NCBI GenBank assembly: GCA_963830715.1
Contig: CAWHNS010000002.1
Span: 124,001 to 188,000 of the forward strand
Reading direction: 5' to 3'
Length of the DNA stretch: 64,000 nucleotides
Origin: CAVVMA01 sp963830715
GTDB taxonomy: Bacteria; Desulfobacterota; Binatia; Binatales; Binataceae
Shown: positions 54,918 through 64,000 of the stretch, piece after piece
How the letters are laid out: every line of letters begins with the position of its first letter
Position numbering within the stretch: position 1 is the first letter of the stretch
Notes under the pieces: model-generated
What the model was told of the DNA's origin: nothing
Seen by the model: the letters and a program-made list of their open reading frames with translations, nothing else
The model's database searches: none
Program-made: the position numbers and the translations under genes

Positions 54918-57900
54918 CTACCCGGCCTGCGGAACGGATTCAGCAACGGTGCTGCCGCGCCGGGCCTTGAGCCGCTCTGCGAGCCGCTCGAAGGCCAGGA
55001 AGATCACCGGCGTGGTATAGAGGGTGAGCAGTTGGCTGAGCAGCAGCCCGCCGACAATCGCGATTCCGAGCGGGCGGCGCAGTTCCGATCCGGTGCCGGT
55101 GCCAAGGGCCAGCGGCAGCCCGCCGAGCAACGCCGCCATCGTGGTCATCATGATCGGCCGAAAGCGCAGCAGGCTGGCCTGGTAGATCGCATCGGGGGCG
55201 CTTTTGCCGTCCTTGCGCTGCGCCTCCAGCGCGAAGTCGATCATCATAATTGCGTTCTTCTTGACGATTCCGATCAGCAGGATGATGCCGATCAGCGCGA
55301 TCACGCTCAGGTCGGTGCGGCAAATCAGCAGCGCGACGATCGCGCCGACTCCCGCTGAGGGCAGGGTCGAGAGAATCGTGATCGGATGGATGTAGCTCTC
55401 GTACAACACTCCGAGCACGATGTAGACCGTGACCAATGCAGCGAGGATGAGCAGTGGTTCGTTTGACAGTGAGGCGCGAAACGCTTCGGCCGTGCCTTGG
55501 AAAGCGCCCTGGATACTGGCCGGCATCGCGAGCTCGCGCTTGGCCGCATCGATCGCGTTGACGGCATCGCCCAGCGAGTATCCGGGCCGAGGTTGAAGGA
55601 GACCGTAACCGCGGGAAACTGGCCCTCGTGATTGACGATCAGCGGCGTCGAATCCTGGGCGTATGTGGTGAATGCGCTGAGCGGGACCTCGCCGCCGCCG
55701 GTTGAACGGATGTAGATATCGTCGAGCTCTCTGGGGTTCTTCTGGAACTCGGGATTCACCTCCAGCACCGCATGGTACTGGTTCAACTGGGTGAACATGA
55801 TTGACACTTGCCGCTGCCCGAACGCGTCGTACAGCGTGTTATCAATCAGCTCCGGCGTGATGCCGAGCCGCGATGCGGTGTTGCGGTCTATCACCAGGCG
55901 CGCTTCGAGGCCGCCATTCTGCTGATCGCTGGCAACGTCCCGCAGCTCGGTTAGCGATCGGAGCTTCTGCGCGAACCTGGGGGCCCAGGTGGCAAGTTCG
56001 GCGCCGCTGGCGTCTTCGAGACTGTACTGATACTGCGTGCGGCTGACGCGATCCTCCACGGTCAGGTCCTGCACCGGCTGAAGAAACAGCGTGATTCCCT
56101 GGATGGCGGCCAGCCGGGGCTGCAAGCGCCGAATCACCTGGTCCTGGCTGACGCCGCGCTGGTCGAGTGGTTTCAGATTGATCAGAAGCCGCCCGCTGTT
56201 GATGGTGGAGTTGGTCCCGTCGATCCCGACGAACGACGAGAGGCTCTCCACCGTGGGGTCTTCGAGGATGGCGTTCGCCAACTGCTGTTGCAGGCGGACC
56301 ATCCCGTCGAACGACACGCTCTGCGACGCCTCCGAGACGCCCTGGATGACGCCGGTATCCTGAATCGGGAAGAAACCCTTGGGCACGATGACGTAAAGGA
56401 ACAGGGTCAGGACCAGCGTGCCGATCGCGACGGCGAGCGTCTCGCTCTGATGACGCAGCACCCATCGCAGCGTGCTGCCGTAAAACTCCATCGCGGCGTT
56501 CCAGACCCGCTCGGATCCGCGGTAGAAGCGCCCCTGCTGGCTGGCCGGCCTGTGCTTCAGCAGCCGCGCGCACATCATGGGTGTGAGCGTCAGCGAGACC
56601 ATCGCGGAGACCAGGATCGTGACCGCCAGTGTGATCGCGAACTCGCGGAACAGCCGCCCGACGATGTCGCCCATGAACAGCAACGGAATCAACACCGCGA
56701 TCAGCGAGACCGTCAGAGAGACGATCGTGAACCCGATCTGCTGCGAGCCCTTCAGCGCGGCTTCCAGCGGCGGTTCGCCTTCCTCGATGAAGCGCGAGAT
56801 GTTCTCGATCATGACGATGGCGTCATCGACCACGAAACCGGTCGAGATCGTCAACGCCATCAGGGAGAGGTTGTCGAGGCTGTAGCCGAGCAGGTACATC
56901 ACGCCGAAGGTCCCGATCAGCGAGAGCGGCACGGCGACGCTGGGGATCACGGTCGCGGAGAAGGTGCGCAGAAAAAGGAAGATGACCATCACCACCAGCG
57001 CCACCGTGAGCATCAGCTCGAACTGCACGTCCGCGACCGAGGCGCGAATCGTCGTGGTGCGGTCGGTCAGCACGGAGACGCGCACGGATGCGGGAAGCGC
57101 GGCTTGAAGCTGCGGCATCAGCTTCTTGATCCGATCGACCACGGCGATGATGTTCGCGCCGGGCTGCCGCTGGACGTTGACGATCACGGCCGGCTCGCGG
57201 TTCATCCACGCCGCTTCCTTGACATTCTCGGCCGCGTCGATGACGCGCGCGACATCGCTCAGATGCACCGGCGCGCCGTTGCGGTATGCGACGATCAGCG
57301 GCTTGTACGCCTTGCTGGTCAGGAGCTGGTCGTTCGCGTCGATGGTGTAGGCCTGCGACGGGCCGTCGAAATTGCCCTTCGCCTGGTTGACGTTCGCCTG
57401 CGTGATTGCGGTGCGAACGTCTTCAAGGGTCAAGCCGTACGAGGCCAGTTCGGTCGGATTGGCCTGGATGCGGACCGCTGGCTTCTGCCCACCGCTGATA
57501 CTGACGAGTCCGACGCCCGGGAGCTGCGAAATCTTGGGCGCCAGTCTGGTGTCGGCGAGGTCTTCCACCTGTTCCAGCCGGAGCACGCTAGAGGTAAGCG
57601 CGAGGGTCAGAATCGGAGCGTCGGCAGGGTTGGTCTTGCTGTAGATGGGAGGGTTGGGCAGGTCCGTGGGCAGGTAAGTCGCGGCCGCGTTGATCGCTTC
57701 CTGAACCTCCTGCTCGGCAACATCAATATTGAGATTGAGATCGAACTGCAGCGTGATCGTCGAGCTGCCGAAGGAGCTGTTCGACGTCATCTGGTTGAGG
57801 CCGGGCACCTGTCCGAACTGGCGCTCCAGCGGCGACGTCACCGACGAGGCCATCACGTCGGGGCTCGCGCCGGGATAGAAAGTGAGCACCTGGATGGTCG

Positions 57901-58027
57901 GATAGTCGACCTGCGGGAGCGCCGACACCGGCAGCATCTGGTAGGCGAACAAGCCGCCTATCACGATCCCGATCATCAGCAGCGAAGTCGCCACCGGCCG
58001 CAGAATGAAGATGCGCGACGGGTTCAT
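54918..58027 (-). CDS. mdtB: RND multidrug efflux pump, MdtB-like, frameshifted
   Basis: Sister of the pump at 51802, about 1036 residues when joined. FILRPVATSLLMIGIVIGGL, MLPVSALPQVDYPTIQVLTF and TM4 STGFVVDDAIVMIENISRFI are in the first frame. Near 55585 a one-base shift moves the homology to the frame beginning MPASIQGAFQGTAEAFRASL, with TM10 GIILLIGIVKKNAIMMIDFA. The ATG overlaps the adaptor stop (ATGA). As written, the pump would be truncated within its last quarter. Confidence 0.93.
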
Positions 58028-59281
58028 TGCAACGATCTTTGGGGATTTACGGTCAGTGCCGATTGCGCCGATTGCACGCGCACCCGGGCGCCCTGCTGCA
58101 GTTTGTCCACGCCGTCGGTCACGACCACGTCGCCGGGCGCCACTCCCGCGCCGATCGCGATCTGATCTCCCTCCGTCGCGGTTACCTTCACCGGGCGCAC
58201 GTCCACCGCCTGGTTGGGTCCGACCACGTAGACGAAGGTCCCCAGCGAGCTCCTTTGAAGCGCGGCGGCCGGAACCAGGATCGCGTCGTGCATCGTATCG
58301 ACCAACAGTCTCACGTTCACGAATTGGTTCGGGAACAGCGCGTTATTGCCATTTGGGAACGACGCTTTCAGCCGGATCGTACCGGTGCCGGGATCGATTT
58401 GGTTATCGAAGGTGAGCAGCTTGCCGGTGGCCAACCTGGTCTTGAGATCGCGATCGTAAGCCTCGACCGGCATCTGCTTGCCGCTCTTCAGATCGTCAGT
58501 CAGCCGGGGGATGTCGTCTTCGGGAATGCTGAACAGCACGGCGATCGGGTCCAGCTGCGTGATCACCGCAAGCCCCTGGGTGTCGGTCGCATGAACGATG
58601 TTGCCCGGATCAACCAGTCGCAATCCGATACGGCCGGTAATCGGCGACGTGATGCGGCTGTAGACCAGATTGAGTCTGGCAGTGTCGATATTTGCCTGGT
58701 CGCTTACGAGCGCGCCCTCGTACTGGCCTACGGTCGATGATTCGCTGTCCAGGCTATCCTTGGAGATCACGTTCTCTCGAAGCAGGACTTGATCGCGCGC
58801 CAACGTCACGCGCGCATAGGCGAGCGAGGCTTTGTCCTTCGCGAGTTGGCCCTCGGCCTGCTCGAGCGCGGCCTGATACGGGCGCGGATCGATCACCGCG
58901 AGCAAATCGCCCTGATGGACCGTCTGACCTTCCTTGAAATTGACGTTCATCAATTGCCCGTTGAACGCGGCTCTTGACGGTCACGGTGTAGAAGGGGATC
59001 ACCGAGCCGAGCGCTGCGATATAGCGGTTCAAGTCGCCGAGTCTGGCCGGCTGCGCGGAGACCGGCACGATTTGCCGCCCGATCGCGGGCAGGTCGGCGG
59101 ACTGCTCATGTCCCCGGCTCGACCCGGTCAGCAGACGGTACAGCACGCCGGCGATCAGGAGTATCGCCGCCAGCCACATCCACCATCGCACGCCGGCTAT
59201 CCAGGAACGGACGCGGTTTGCCGTTTCCGGCTCGGAATACATCGCATCAAGCTGCTCAGCCATAGGAGTATCGACTTTCAT
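58024..59281 (-). CDS. mdtA: RND periplasmic adaptor (membrane fusion protein), MdtA-like, frameshifted
   Basis: Connects the inner-membrane pumps to an outer-membrane channel. From ATG 59281: membrane segment WWMWLAAILLIAGVLYRLLT, then ADLPAIGRQIVPVSAQPARL and YIAALGSVIPFYTVTVKSRV. A shift near 58965 follows, then the lipoyl/barrel part VNFKEGQTVHQGDLLAVIDP, coiled coil ALEQAEGQLAKDKASLAYAR, beta-barrel FSIPEDDIPRLTDDLKSG and membrane-proximal PAAALQRSSLGTFVYVVGPN. About 415 residues. First gene of the efflux operon; its stop overlaps the MdtB-like start. Confidence 0.92.
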
Positions 59282-59449
59282 AATTCCACGCGTGATCCGA
59301 GTACGCCAAGTTTGCCGAAGGCAGGGGCCCGCCGAAAAGGGTAGGGCCGCGGCAGCGACGAAACCGCGTACATCCCGCCGCATACCACAATCCTATACGT
59401 CGCAGGCAGTCCAGCGGATACAAACTACGATGGAGAAAATCCACTAGCC

Positions 59450-59629
59450 ATGCAATTCACCAAGTCGCCGCCGGAGTTGGTGCAGACTTTGGAGTCGGTC
59501 GTTCCGGGTCAGCCTGCGCAGACGCGCAAGATGTTCGGCTATCCGCGCGCTTTCGCGAACGGCTCACAGGCAGGATGCCTGTGCCGCGGAAGCATAATCA
59601 GCTATGCAGCCCCGGCATCTGGCCGGTGA
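59450..59629 (+). pseudogene. TfoX N-terminal-domain protein fragment
   Basis: 59 residues. MQFTKSPPELVQTLESVVPG then AQTRKMFGYPRAFANG match the start of TfoX/Sxy N-terminal-domain proteins, which have about 110 residues. After ANG the usual MFAGL continuation is lost and the frame ends. An indel or deletion has removed the second half. GGAGAAA lies about 13 nt upstream of ATG 59450. It stands between the efflux operon and the GHL6-like gene. Confidence 0.65.
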
Positions 59630-59665
59630 TTCCGCTCGCCAGAGACCCGGCCGATCACGCGGCTG

Positions 59666-61789
59666 CTACTCATATTCCGCGATGACCATCGCCAGCAGGC
59701 CGGCGGAGTCGAGTTGGGCGCGGAGCGAGCCGCCGGGGTCGATCGCAAACGGGAGCGCACGATCGTCGGGTACGAGGCGGAGGCGGGTGAATCGCTTGCC
59801 CGCCGGCGGTCGCACTGCGAATCGAATCGGCACCGGCACGGGCGGCAACTCCGACTGGTAATTGAGAAAGCTCACCATCATCCGTCGCCGGTCGGGCTGA
59901 TCGAACGCCGACATCCATACCGCGGGATGGGTGTCGGCGGAGTACGACGGCGGACCGTCGATCAGAAGGCCAATCAGCCCCAGGAAGGTCCGCTCGGCGG
60001 CTTCGCCTTCAAGCGATTCGATGCCGCACGTCGAATAAACCGATCGGCCGGAGCCGAAGTCGTTCAGCACTACCATCGGCGCCTCGATATCCTGCCACGG
60101 CGGCGACGAGTGGATGCTTGCCCAACGATGATCGAGGACCGATCCGCGCGACGGATAACCGTAGGGCACGGTCAGCGTCGCGAGCGCCCGGCCGCCCGGA
60201 TTCGCTCGCAGCCGCGGAATACCGCAAAGCGGGCGCGGCGGCCCAAACGGATCGCTCGTGACGGCGCAGCTCAGGAAATCTTGCGGCGCAATCCAATCGG
60301 CCATCGACCGATCGGCCGGCTTCAGATAAACGAATGCTCCTGCCTCTTCATCTTCGTAGTGGACGCCGAAGAGGTCGCAGAGCATGAAGTCGCGATGCCC
60401 TAGGCCGGACGCTTCGACCAGCGAGGTGTAGCGGCTCGCGTACAGGCGCCCGCCGCGCCGCACGTACTCGCGCATCGCGTCGGCCTCCTCGCGATCGATC
60501 CGCAACACGTTGGAGAGCACGATCGCGCGGAAACGTCCGAGTCCGGCAAGCTGCTTGCGGGTAATTACGCCGAACGGAAGATGGGCCCGTTGCAGCGCGC
60601 GACACGCGCCGCGCACGGCGTCGAGGTGGGGATAGCTCCGAGCGGGCAGCCGAACCTCCCGCAACGCGATGCCGTTCTCCGCGAAGTCCATCTGCGAGTG
60701 CCCGGAAAAGTAGACCGCGACGTCCTCCACCGGCTCGCCGCCGGTGAATGCCTCGTAGGGCAGGGTGCCGGAGAACACTTTGCCGACGCGCTCGTAAACG
60801 CCCGGGTTCACTGTGCCGATCGGGTCGATCGCGTCGATGAACAGGAATGCCGAGGACATCGCGATCGCGGCGCTGGCCTGCGCGCGCATCTGCTCCTCGT
60901 CTCTGAGCCGCACGTGGTCGCTCAGGTTCACGCAGCAACTGGTCATGAATTCGGCGGGGCGCGTCTCGGACAGATGGAGCATCAGCTTGGAGACCACGAG
61001 CTGCTCGATCCGATCGCCGTACAGATCGCCGGCCGTGAAGGTGTCGTGGGCGGCAGCCGATAGCGGCTGGCCCAGGACCCAGTTGCGCAATGCCGGCGCG
61101 AGGTTGTGCGTCACCGCGATTTGCGGCGCGGCGGCTTTGGCTCTGGCCATCAGCGCTCCGGTAAACTCGGAAGTCCATCGCTCACGCGCGTCCTGGAACT
61201 CACACCAGTCGGGTGACGTCCAGTTGACCACTTCGGGAATTTCCTTTCCCGACTCGGCGCGAAATCGCTCGCGGCAGCGATCGCATCCGCACACCAGCGG
61301 CCAGAAGATCATGTCGAGAAAAAGCGCGTCGAACCGATAGCTCGACAGCAGGTCATGCAATTGCGCCATCTCGTAGGCCCGATACTCGGGATGGTTCTGG
61401 CAGCATACGCCGTAACGGATGAGGCCCCGGTAATCGCCGCCGGCGACGGTCCGCTGGCGCCAGTCGGGATGGGTCTCCACGGCCCAGTTGTCGAACACGA
61501 TACTGTAGTAGGCGCAAACGGCGATGTTTCGCGCCCGCAGATGCCGGACCAGTTCGCCGACGACGTCGCGCCCGTGAAGTCCGGCGTGCATCCGGCCGGC
61601 CTTCGCCGGCCAGTAGCAGAGGCCCGCGTGAGACTTGCAGTAGATCATGACCGCGTCGAGCCGCGCCTGCTCGAAGCGGTCGGCCATCGCGGCGGGATCG
61701 TACTTCGACAGGAAGGCCGGATCCCAGTCCGGGATGTGCATATCGACCAGCATCCGCCGCAGACCCTGCTGGTATTTGGAAGTCGCCAT
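59666..61789 (-). CDS. Putative glycoside hydrolase (GHL6/beta-galactosidase-trimerisation-like)
   Basis: 707 residues from ATG 61789, 8 nt after the upstream hydrolase stop. TIM-barrel part: RLDAVMIYCKSHAGLCYWPA, GELVRHLRARNIAVCAYYSI, GVCCQNHPEYRAYEMAQLHD and RFDALFLDMIFWPLVCGCDR with a Cys-rich loop. The latter DALFLDM...CxCxxC pattern is a hallmark of hypothetical glycosyl hydrolase 6. Middle glutamine-amidotransferase-like trimerisation domain: FGVITRKQLAGLGRFRAIVL, ADAMREYVRRGGRLYASRYT. A C-terminal beta domain follows. No signal peptide. Substrate unknown. Confidence 0.75.
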   Translation of the reverse strand: MATSKYQQGLRRMLVDMHIPDWDPAFLSKYDPAAMADRFEQARLDAVMIYCKSHAGLCYWPAKAGRMHAGLHGRDVVGELVRHLRARNIAVCAYYSIVFDNWAVETHPDWRQRTVAGGDYRGLIRYGVCCQNHPEYRAYEMAQLHDLLSSYRFDALFLDMIFWPLVCGCDRCRERFRAESGKEIPEVVNWTSPDWCEFQDARERWTSEFTGALMARAKAAAPQIAVTHNLAPALRNWVLGQPLSAAAHDTFTAGDLYGDRIEQLVVSKLMLHLSETRPAEFMTSCCVNLSDHVRLRDEEQMRAQASAAIAMSSAFLFIDAIDPIGTVNPGVYERVGKVFSGTLPYEAFTGGEPVEDVAVYFSGHSQMDFAENGIALREVRLPARSYPHLDAVRGACRALQRAHLPFGVITRKQLAGLGRFRAIVLSNVLRIDREEADAMREYVRRGGRLYASRYTSLVEASGLGHRDFMLCDLFGVHYEDEEAGAFVYLKPADRSMADWIAPQDFLSCAVTSDPFGPPRPLCGIPRLRANPGGRALATLTVPYGYPSRGSVLDHRWASIHSSPPWQDIEAPMVVLNDFGSGRSVYSTCGIESLEGEAAERTFLGLIGLLIDGPPSYSADTHPAVWMSAFDQPDRRRMMVSFLNYQSELPPVPVPIRFAVRPPAGKRFTRLRLVPDDRALPFAIDPGGSLRAQLDSAGLLAMVIAEYE

Positions 61790-61797
61790 CGGCGTGG

Positions 61798-62612
61798 TCA
61801 GGATTCCGGCGAACCGCCGTAACCGATCTCGCGCAGGAAGCCGAGCACCAACTGGTTGAAGACTTCCGGACGCTCGAAGTAGATCGAATGGCCGCAATGC
61901 GGAACGCTCGCGAATCGCGCGTTGGGCAGCTCACTAGCCAGAATCCTGATTGCCGCGGGCGGGATCAGTTCGTCCTCCTCGCCGACCATGCACAGCACGG
62001 GCATCGTGATCCGCTCGCGCACCGCGGCCAGGTCATAGCGCCGGCTGCCGATTCGAAGGAACGCGTCGTCAGGCGGCCGCGCGCCGAGAATCCTGAGATC
62101 ATCGTAGAGGAACGCCATCTCCGGGCGCCGCGCGAAATAGTCACTGGCGTAAGTCGGCATCGATCCGATCGAAGGCTCGCCGAGCGGCCTTATCGTATGC
62201 GACTGAAATATCCGCGCCATCTCGGGCGTGACGATGCCGCCGTGAGTATCAGCCATCACCATCCCGGCCACGCGCTCCGGATGGTCCAGCGCATAGCCCA
62301 CGATCGTCCATCCACCCATCGATTGCCCCACCAGCACCGCCTTGTCGATGCGCAACGCGTCGAGCAGCCGTGCCAGGTCGCCGGGATGCGCCTCGTTGAA
62401 GCGGCCCTCCGGATCGGGAGAGAGCCAAAGCTTCGCTGATCGAGAATGACGCACTCGAACCATCGCATGAAGTACGGCGCCTGCTGCCACCACGACAAGT
62501 GATTGCCGCCGAGTCCGTGCAGGAAGACCAGCGCCGGTCCGTTGCCTATTCGTTCGTAATAGAGCTGAAAGGCCCCGATCTGAAGCCTGCCTGGAACGAT
62601 CCTGCATTCCAT
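61798..62612 (-). CDS. Alpha/beta-fold hydrolase, frameshifted
   Basis: Start ATG 62612: RLQIGAFQLYYERIGNGPAL, VFLHGLGGNHLSWWQQAPYF (oxyanion HG), VILDQRSFG. A shift near 62430 then gives HPGDLARLLDALRIDKAVLV, nucleophile elbow VGQSMGGWTIVGYALDHPER, DTHGGIVTPEM, acid region MPVLCMVGEEDELIPPAAIR and catalytic His in SVPHCGHSIYFERPEVFNQL. About 270 residues joined; esterase, dehalogenase-like or C-C hydrolase type. Just upstream of, and coupled to, the GHL6-like gene. Confidence 0.85.
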
Positions 62613-62671
62613 CGAAGCGCCCTCCGCGTCGCGATCGCGATGAAAGCACAGACCAGAGTGGATTCATAATG

Positions 62672-62711
62672 GCCGGCCCCGCCCGGACGCGCGAGCCGGG
62701 CGAGGGCCGGC
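62672..62711 (-). terminator. G+C-rich hairpin downstream of clpP
   Basis: Outer arms GCCGGCCC (62672-62679) and GGGCCGGC (62704-62711) plus an inner CGCCCGG/CCGGGCG stem make a near-perfect 15-bp hairpin with one bulged A. It lies 17 nt past the clpP stop and before the hydrolase start, where a terminator is expected. No long T-run. Confidence 0.6.
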
Positions 62712-62728
62712 AAGGCGGAAGTCCCGGG

Positions 62729-63328
62729 CTAGGCTATCTTGCTGGCGCGGGCGGAAAGAATCTGGTTGACGATCCCGTACTCGAGGGCCTGCTGCGCGGT
62801 CATGAAGTTGTCGCGGTCGGTGTCTTTTTCGATCTTCTTGATGTTCTGGCCGGTATGATTGGCGAGAATGTTGTTGACCAGCTCGCGCTGGCGCAGCGCC
62901 TCGCGCACCTGAATTTCGATATCGGCGGCCTGCCCCTCGACCCCGCCGTGCAGCTGATGGATCAGCACGCGCGCGTGAGGGAGCGCATAGCGATGGCCCT
63001 TGGCGCCGGCGCACAGCAGTACCGCGCCCATGCTGGCGGCCTGGCCGACGCACAGCGTCTCGACCGGCGGCCTCACGAACTGCATCGTGTCGTAGATTGC
63101 GAGTCCGGCCGTGACCGAGCCACCCGGCGAATTTATGTACATATTGATAGGCTTGTCGGGATCTTCGGATTCGAGGAACAGGAGCTGCGCGGTCACCAGG
63201 TTGGACAGCTCGTCGTTGACCGTCCCGCCCACGAAAACGATCCGATCCTTCAGCAGGCGCGAGTAGATGTCGTAGGAACGCTCGCCCCGCCCGGTCTGCT
63301 CGACCACGAACGGCACCAGAATGCTCAT
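62729..63328 (-). CDS. clpP: ATP-dependent Clp protease proteolytic subunit
   Basis: Serine peptidase of 199 residues forming the tetradecameric ClpP barrel. Start MSILVPFVVEQTGRGERSYD. Catalytic triad S99 (GQAASMGAVLL), H124 (VLIHQLHGG) and D173 (EKDTDRDNFM). Oxyanion glycines are in NSPGGSVTAGLAIYD. All structural features are intact. No clpX or tig gene lies next to it in the window, unlike the common tig-clpP-clpX order. lptB is upstream on the same strand. Confidence 0.97.
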   Translation of the reverse strand: MSILVPFVVEQTGRGERSYDIYSRLLKDRIVFVGGTVNDELSNLVTAQLLFLESEDPDKPINMYINSPGGSVTAGLAIYDTMQFVRPPVETLCVGQAASMGAVLLCAGAKGHRYALPHARVLIHQLHGGVEGQAADIEIQVREALRQRELVNNILANHTGQNIKKIEKDTDRDNFMTAQQALEYGIVNQILSARASKIA

Positions 63329-63366
63329 GGTCCGAGGATACTATTCGCAGCGCGCAGGGTCGAGCG

Positions 63367-64000
63367 CTATCTGAGCCGGAAACGATCGCCCAGGAAAACC
63401 TCCCGCACCGCCTCGCTGTCGACGATCTCGCGCGGGCTGCCTTCGAGCAGGATCTTGCCGGCGTGAATGACGTAAGCGCGGTCGGTGATCGAAAGGGTCT
63501 CGCGCACGTTATGATCGGACATGAGAACCCCGATCCCGCGACCCTTGAGATAGCGGATAACGCGCTGGATCTCGACCACCGTGATCGGATCGATTCCGGC
63601 GAACGGCTCGTCGAGGCACAGAAAGAGCGGGTCGAGCACCAGCGCACGGGTGATCTCGACCCGGCGCCGCTCGCCGCCCGAGAGCACGCCCGCCTTTGAC
63701 TTCGCGAGCTTGGCGATCCCCAGCTCGTCGAGCAGCAACTGCAGCCGGGCGCGCCGCTCCTCCTCGTTCAACGGGAGGGTTTCGAGCACAGCGAGCAGGT
63801 TTTCCTCCACAGTGAGCTTTCGGAACACCGATGGCTCCTGCGGCAGGTAGCTGATGCCGCGGCGCGCGCGCCGGTACAGCGGCAGCGTGGTGATGTCCTC
63901 GCCGCGCAGCAACACCCGGCCCGAATCGGGCTTGAGCAATCCCACCAGCATATAGAACGTCGTGGTTTTGCCGGCGCCGTTCGGACCGAGGAATCCGACT
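63367..64000 (-). CDS. lptB: LPS export ABC transporter ATPase LptB, 5' end outside window
   Basis: ATPase of the LptBFG machine that extracts lipopolysaccharide from the inner membrane. The window edge cuts the gene just before the Walker A region, which is partly visible (GFLGPNGAGKTTTFYM). Then RGEDITTLPLYRRARRGISY, Q-loop LPQEPSVFRKLTVEENLLAV, signature VLSGGERRRVEITRALVLD, Walker B LFLCLDEPFAGIDPI and H-loop LMSDHNVRETLSITDRAYVI. LptB-specific EGSPREIVDSEAVREVFLGD follows. Supports a lipopolysaccharide-bearing outer membrane. Confidence 0.95.
   Translation of the reverse strand, partial: VGFLGPNGAGKTTTFYMLVGLLKPDSGRVLLRGEDITTLPLYRRARRGISYLPQEPSVFRKLTVEENLLAVLETLPLNEEERRARLQLLLDELGIAKLAKSKAGVLSGGERRRVEITRALVLDPLFLCLDEPFAGIDPITVVEIQRVIRYLKGRGIGVLMSDHNVRETLSITDRAYVIHAGKILLEGSPREIVDSEAVREVFLGDRFRLR

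Noticed and set aside
56288..58165. 625-codon frame antisense to the RND pump
   Set aside because: Composition is a high-G+C antisense artefact; the sense strand is a clear RND protein.

Overview
The window is high-G+C DNA from a Gram-negative bacterium. LptB, an MdtABC-type RND efflux operon, several lipobox-bearing lipoproteins and a periplasmic peptide-uptake system all imply an outer membrane. An F420-type (LLM) oxidoreductase, an archaeal/eukaryotic-type prolyl-tRNA synthetase, long secreted repeat proteins, MaoC-like hydratases and a type II DMSO-reductase-like Fe-S subunit fit an uncultured soil or subsurface lineage such as Binatota. That placement is inference; no rRNA or marker tree is available here. 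No CRISPR array, intact IS element, prophage or rRNA operon is visible.

Layout. 1-4434 (minus): Fe-S electron-transfer subunit, then a coupled radical SAM/SPASM and protoporphyrinogen-oxidase pair with an AhpD-like protein. 4743-8177: tRNA-Ser, a nested palindrome and two secreted proteins, one a sedolisin. 8178-10966: a diiron ferritin-like protein, a CoA-transferase gene whose body is inverted between two 29-bp inverted repeats, and a DCC-family protein. 11244-14167: a Phd/VapC-type toxin-antitoxin pair and a lemA-TPM-TPM operon. 14170-18235: GMC oxidoreductase, a Gln/Asn-rich secreted protein and an S74 self-chaperone protein with 17-residue repeats. 18391-25304: crotonase, small secreted proteins, dispersed repeats, a degraded TacAT pair, an RcsF-like lipoprotein and tRNA-Ala. 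25375-30433: recN, nadK, nfo, trpS. 30453-35174: two very large secreted proteins, Het-C/Cys-rich/PT-linker/ASH and HAF-repeat. 35662-41637: methyltransferase, sigma-54 activator, proS, phytanoyl-CoA-dioxygenase-like protein and alcohol dehydrogenase. 41716-47652: SIMPL protein and a peptide ABC operon whose dppC is split by a foreign fragment of a restriction-modification locus. 47666-51687: MaoC pair plus flippase-like protein, AlkA-like glycosylase, LLM oxidoreductase and a small protein. 51802-59281: RND efflux operon. 59450-64000: TfoX remnant, GHL6-like hydrolase, alpha/beta hydrolase, clpP, lptB.

Functional groups. The lemA/TPM genes, the MaoC pair with the flippase-like gene, the RND operon and the peptide ABC genes are tightly packed and probably co-transcribed. 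The radical SAM, PPOX and AhpD genes may form a haem or redox-cofactor unit next to the Fe-S subunit.

Caution on sequence quality. About twenty genes, including essential nadK, are broken by single-base frameshifts while their protein homology continues in a neighbouring frame. The simplest reading is residual indel errors in the assembly. Gene extents below are therefore given across the frameshifts where both halves are recognisable. The two most notable rearrangements, the inverted CoA-transferase body and the foreign fragment inside dppC, need read-level support before they are taken as biology.
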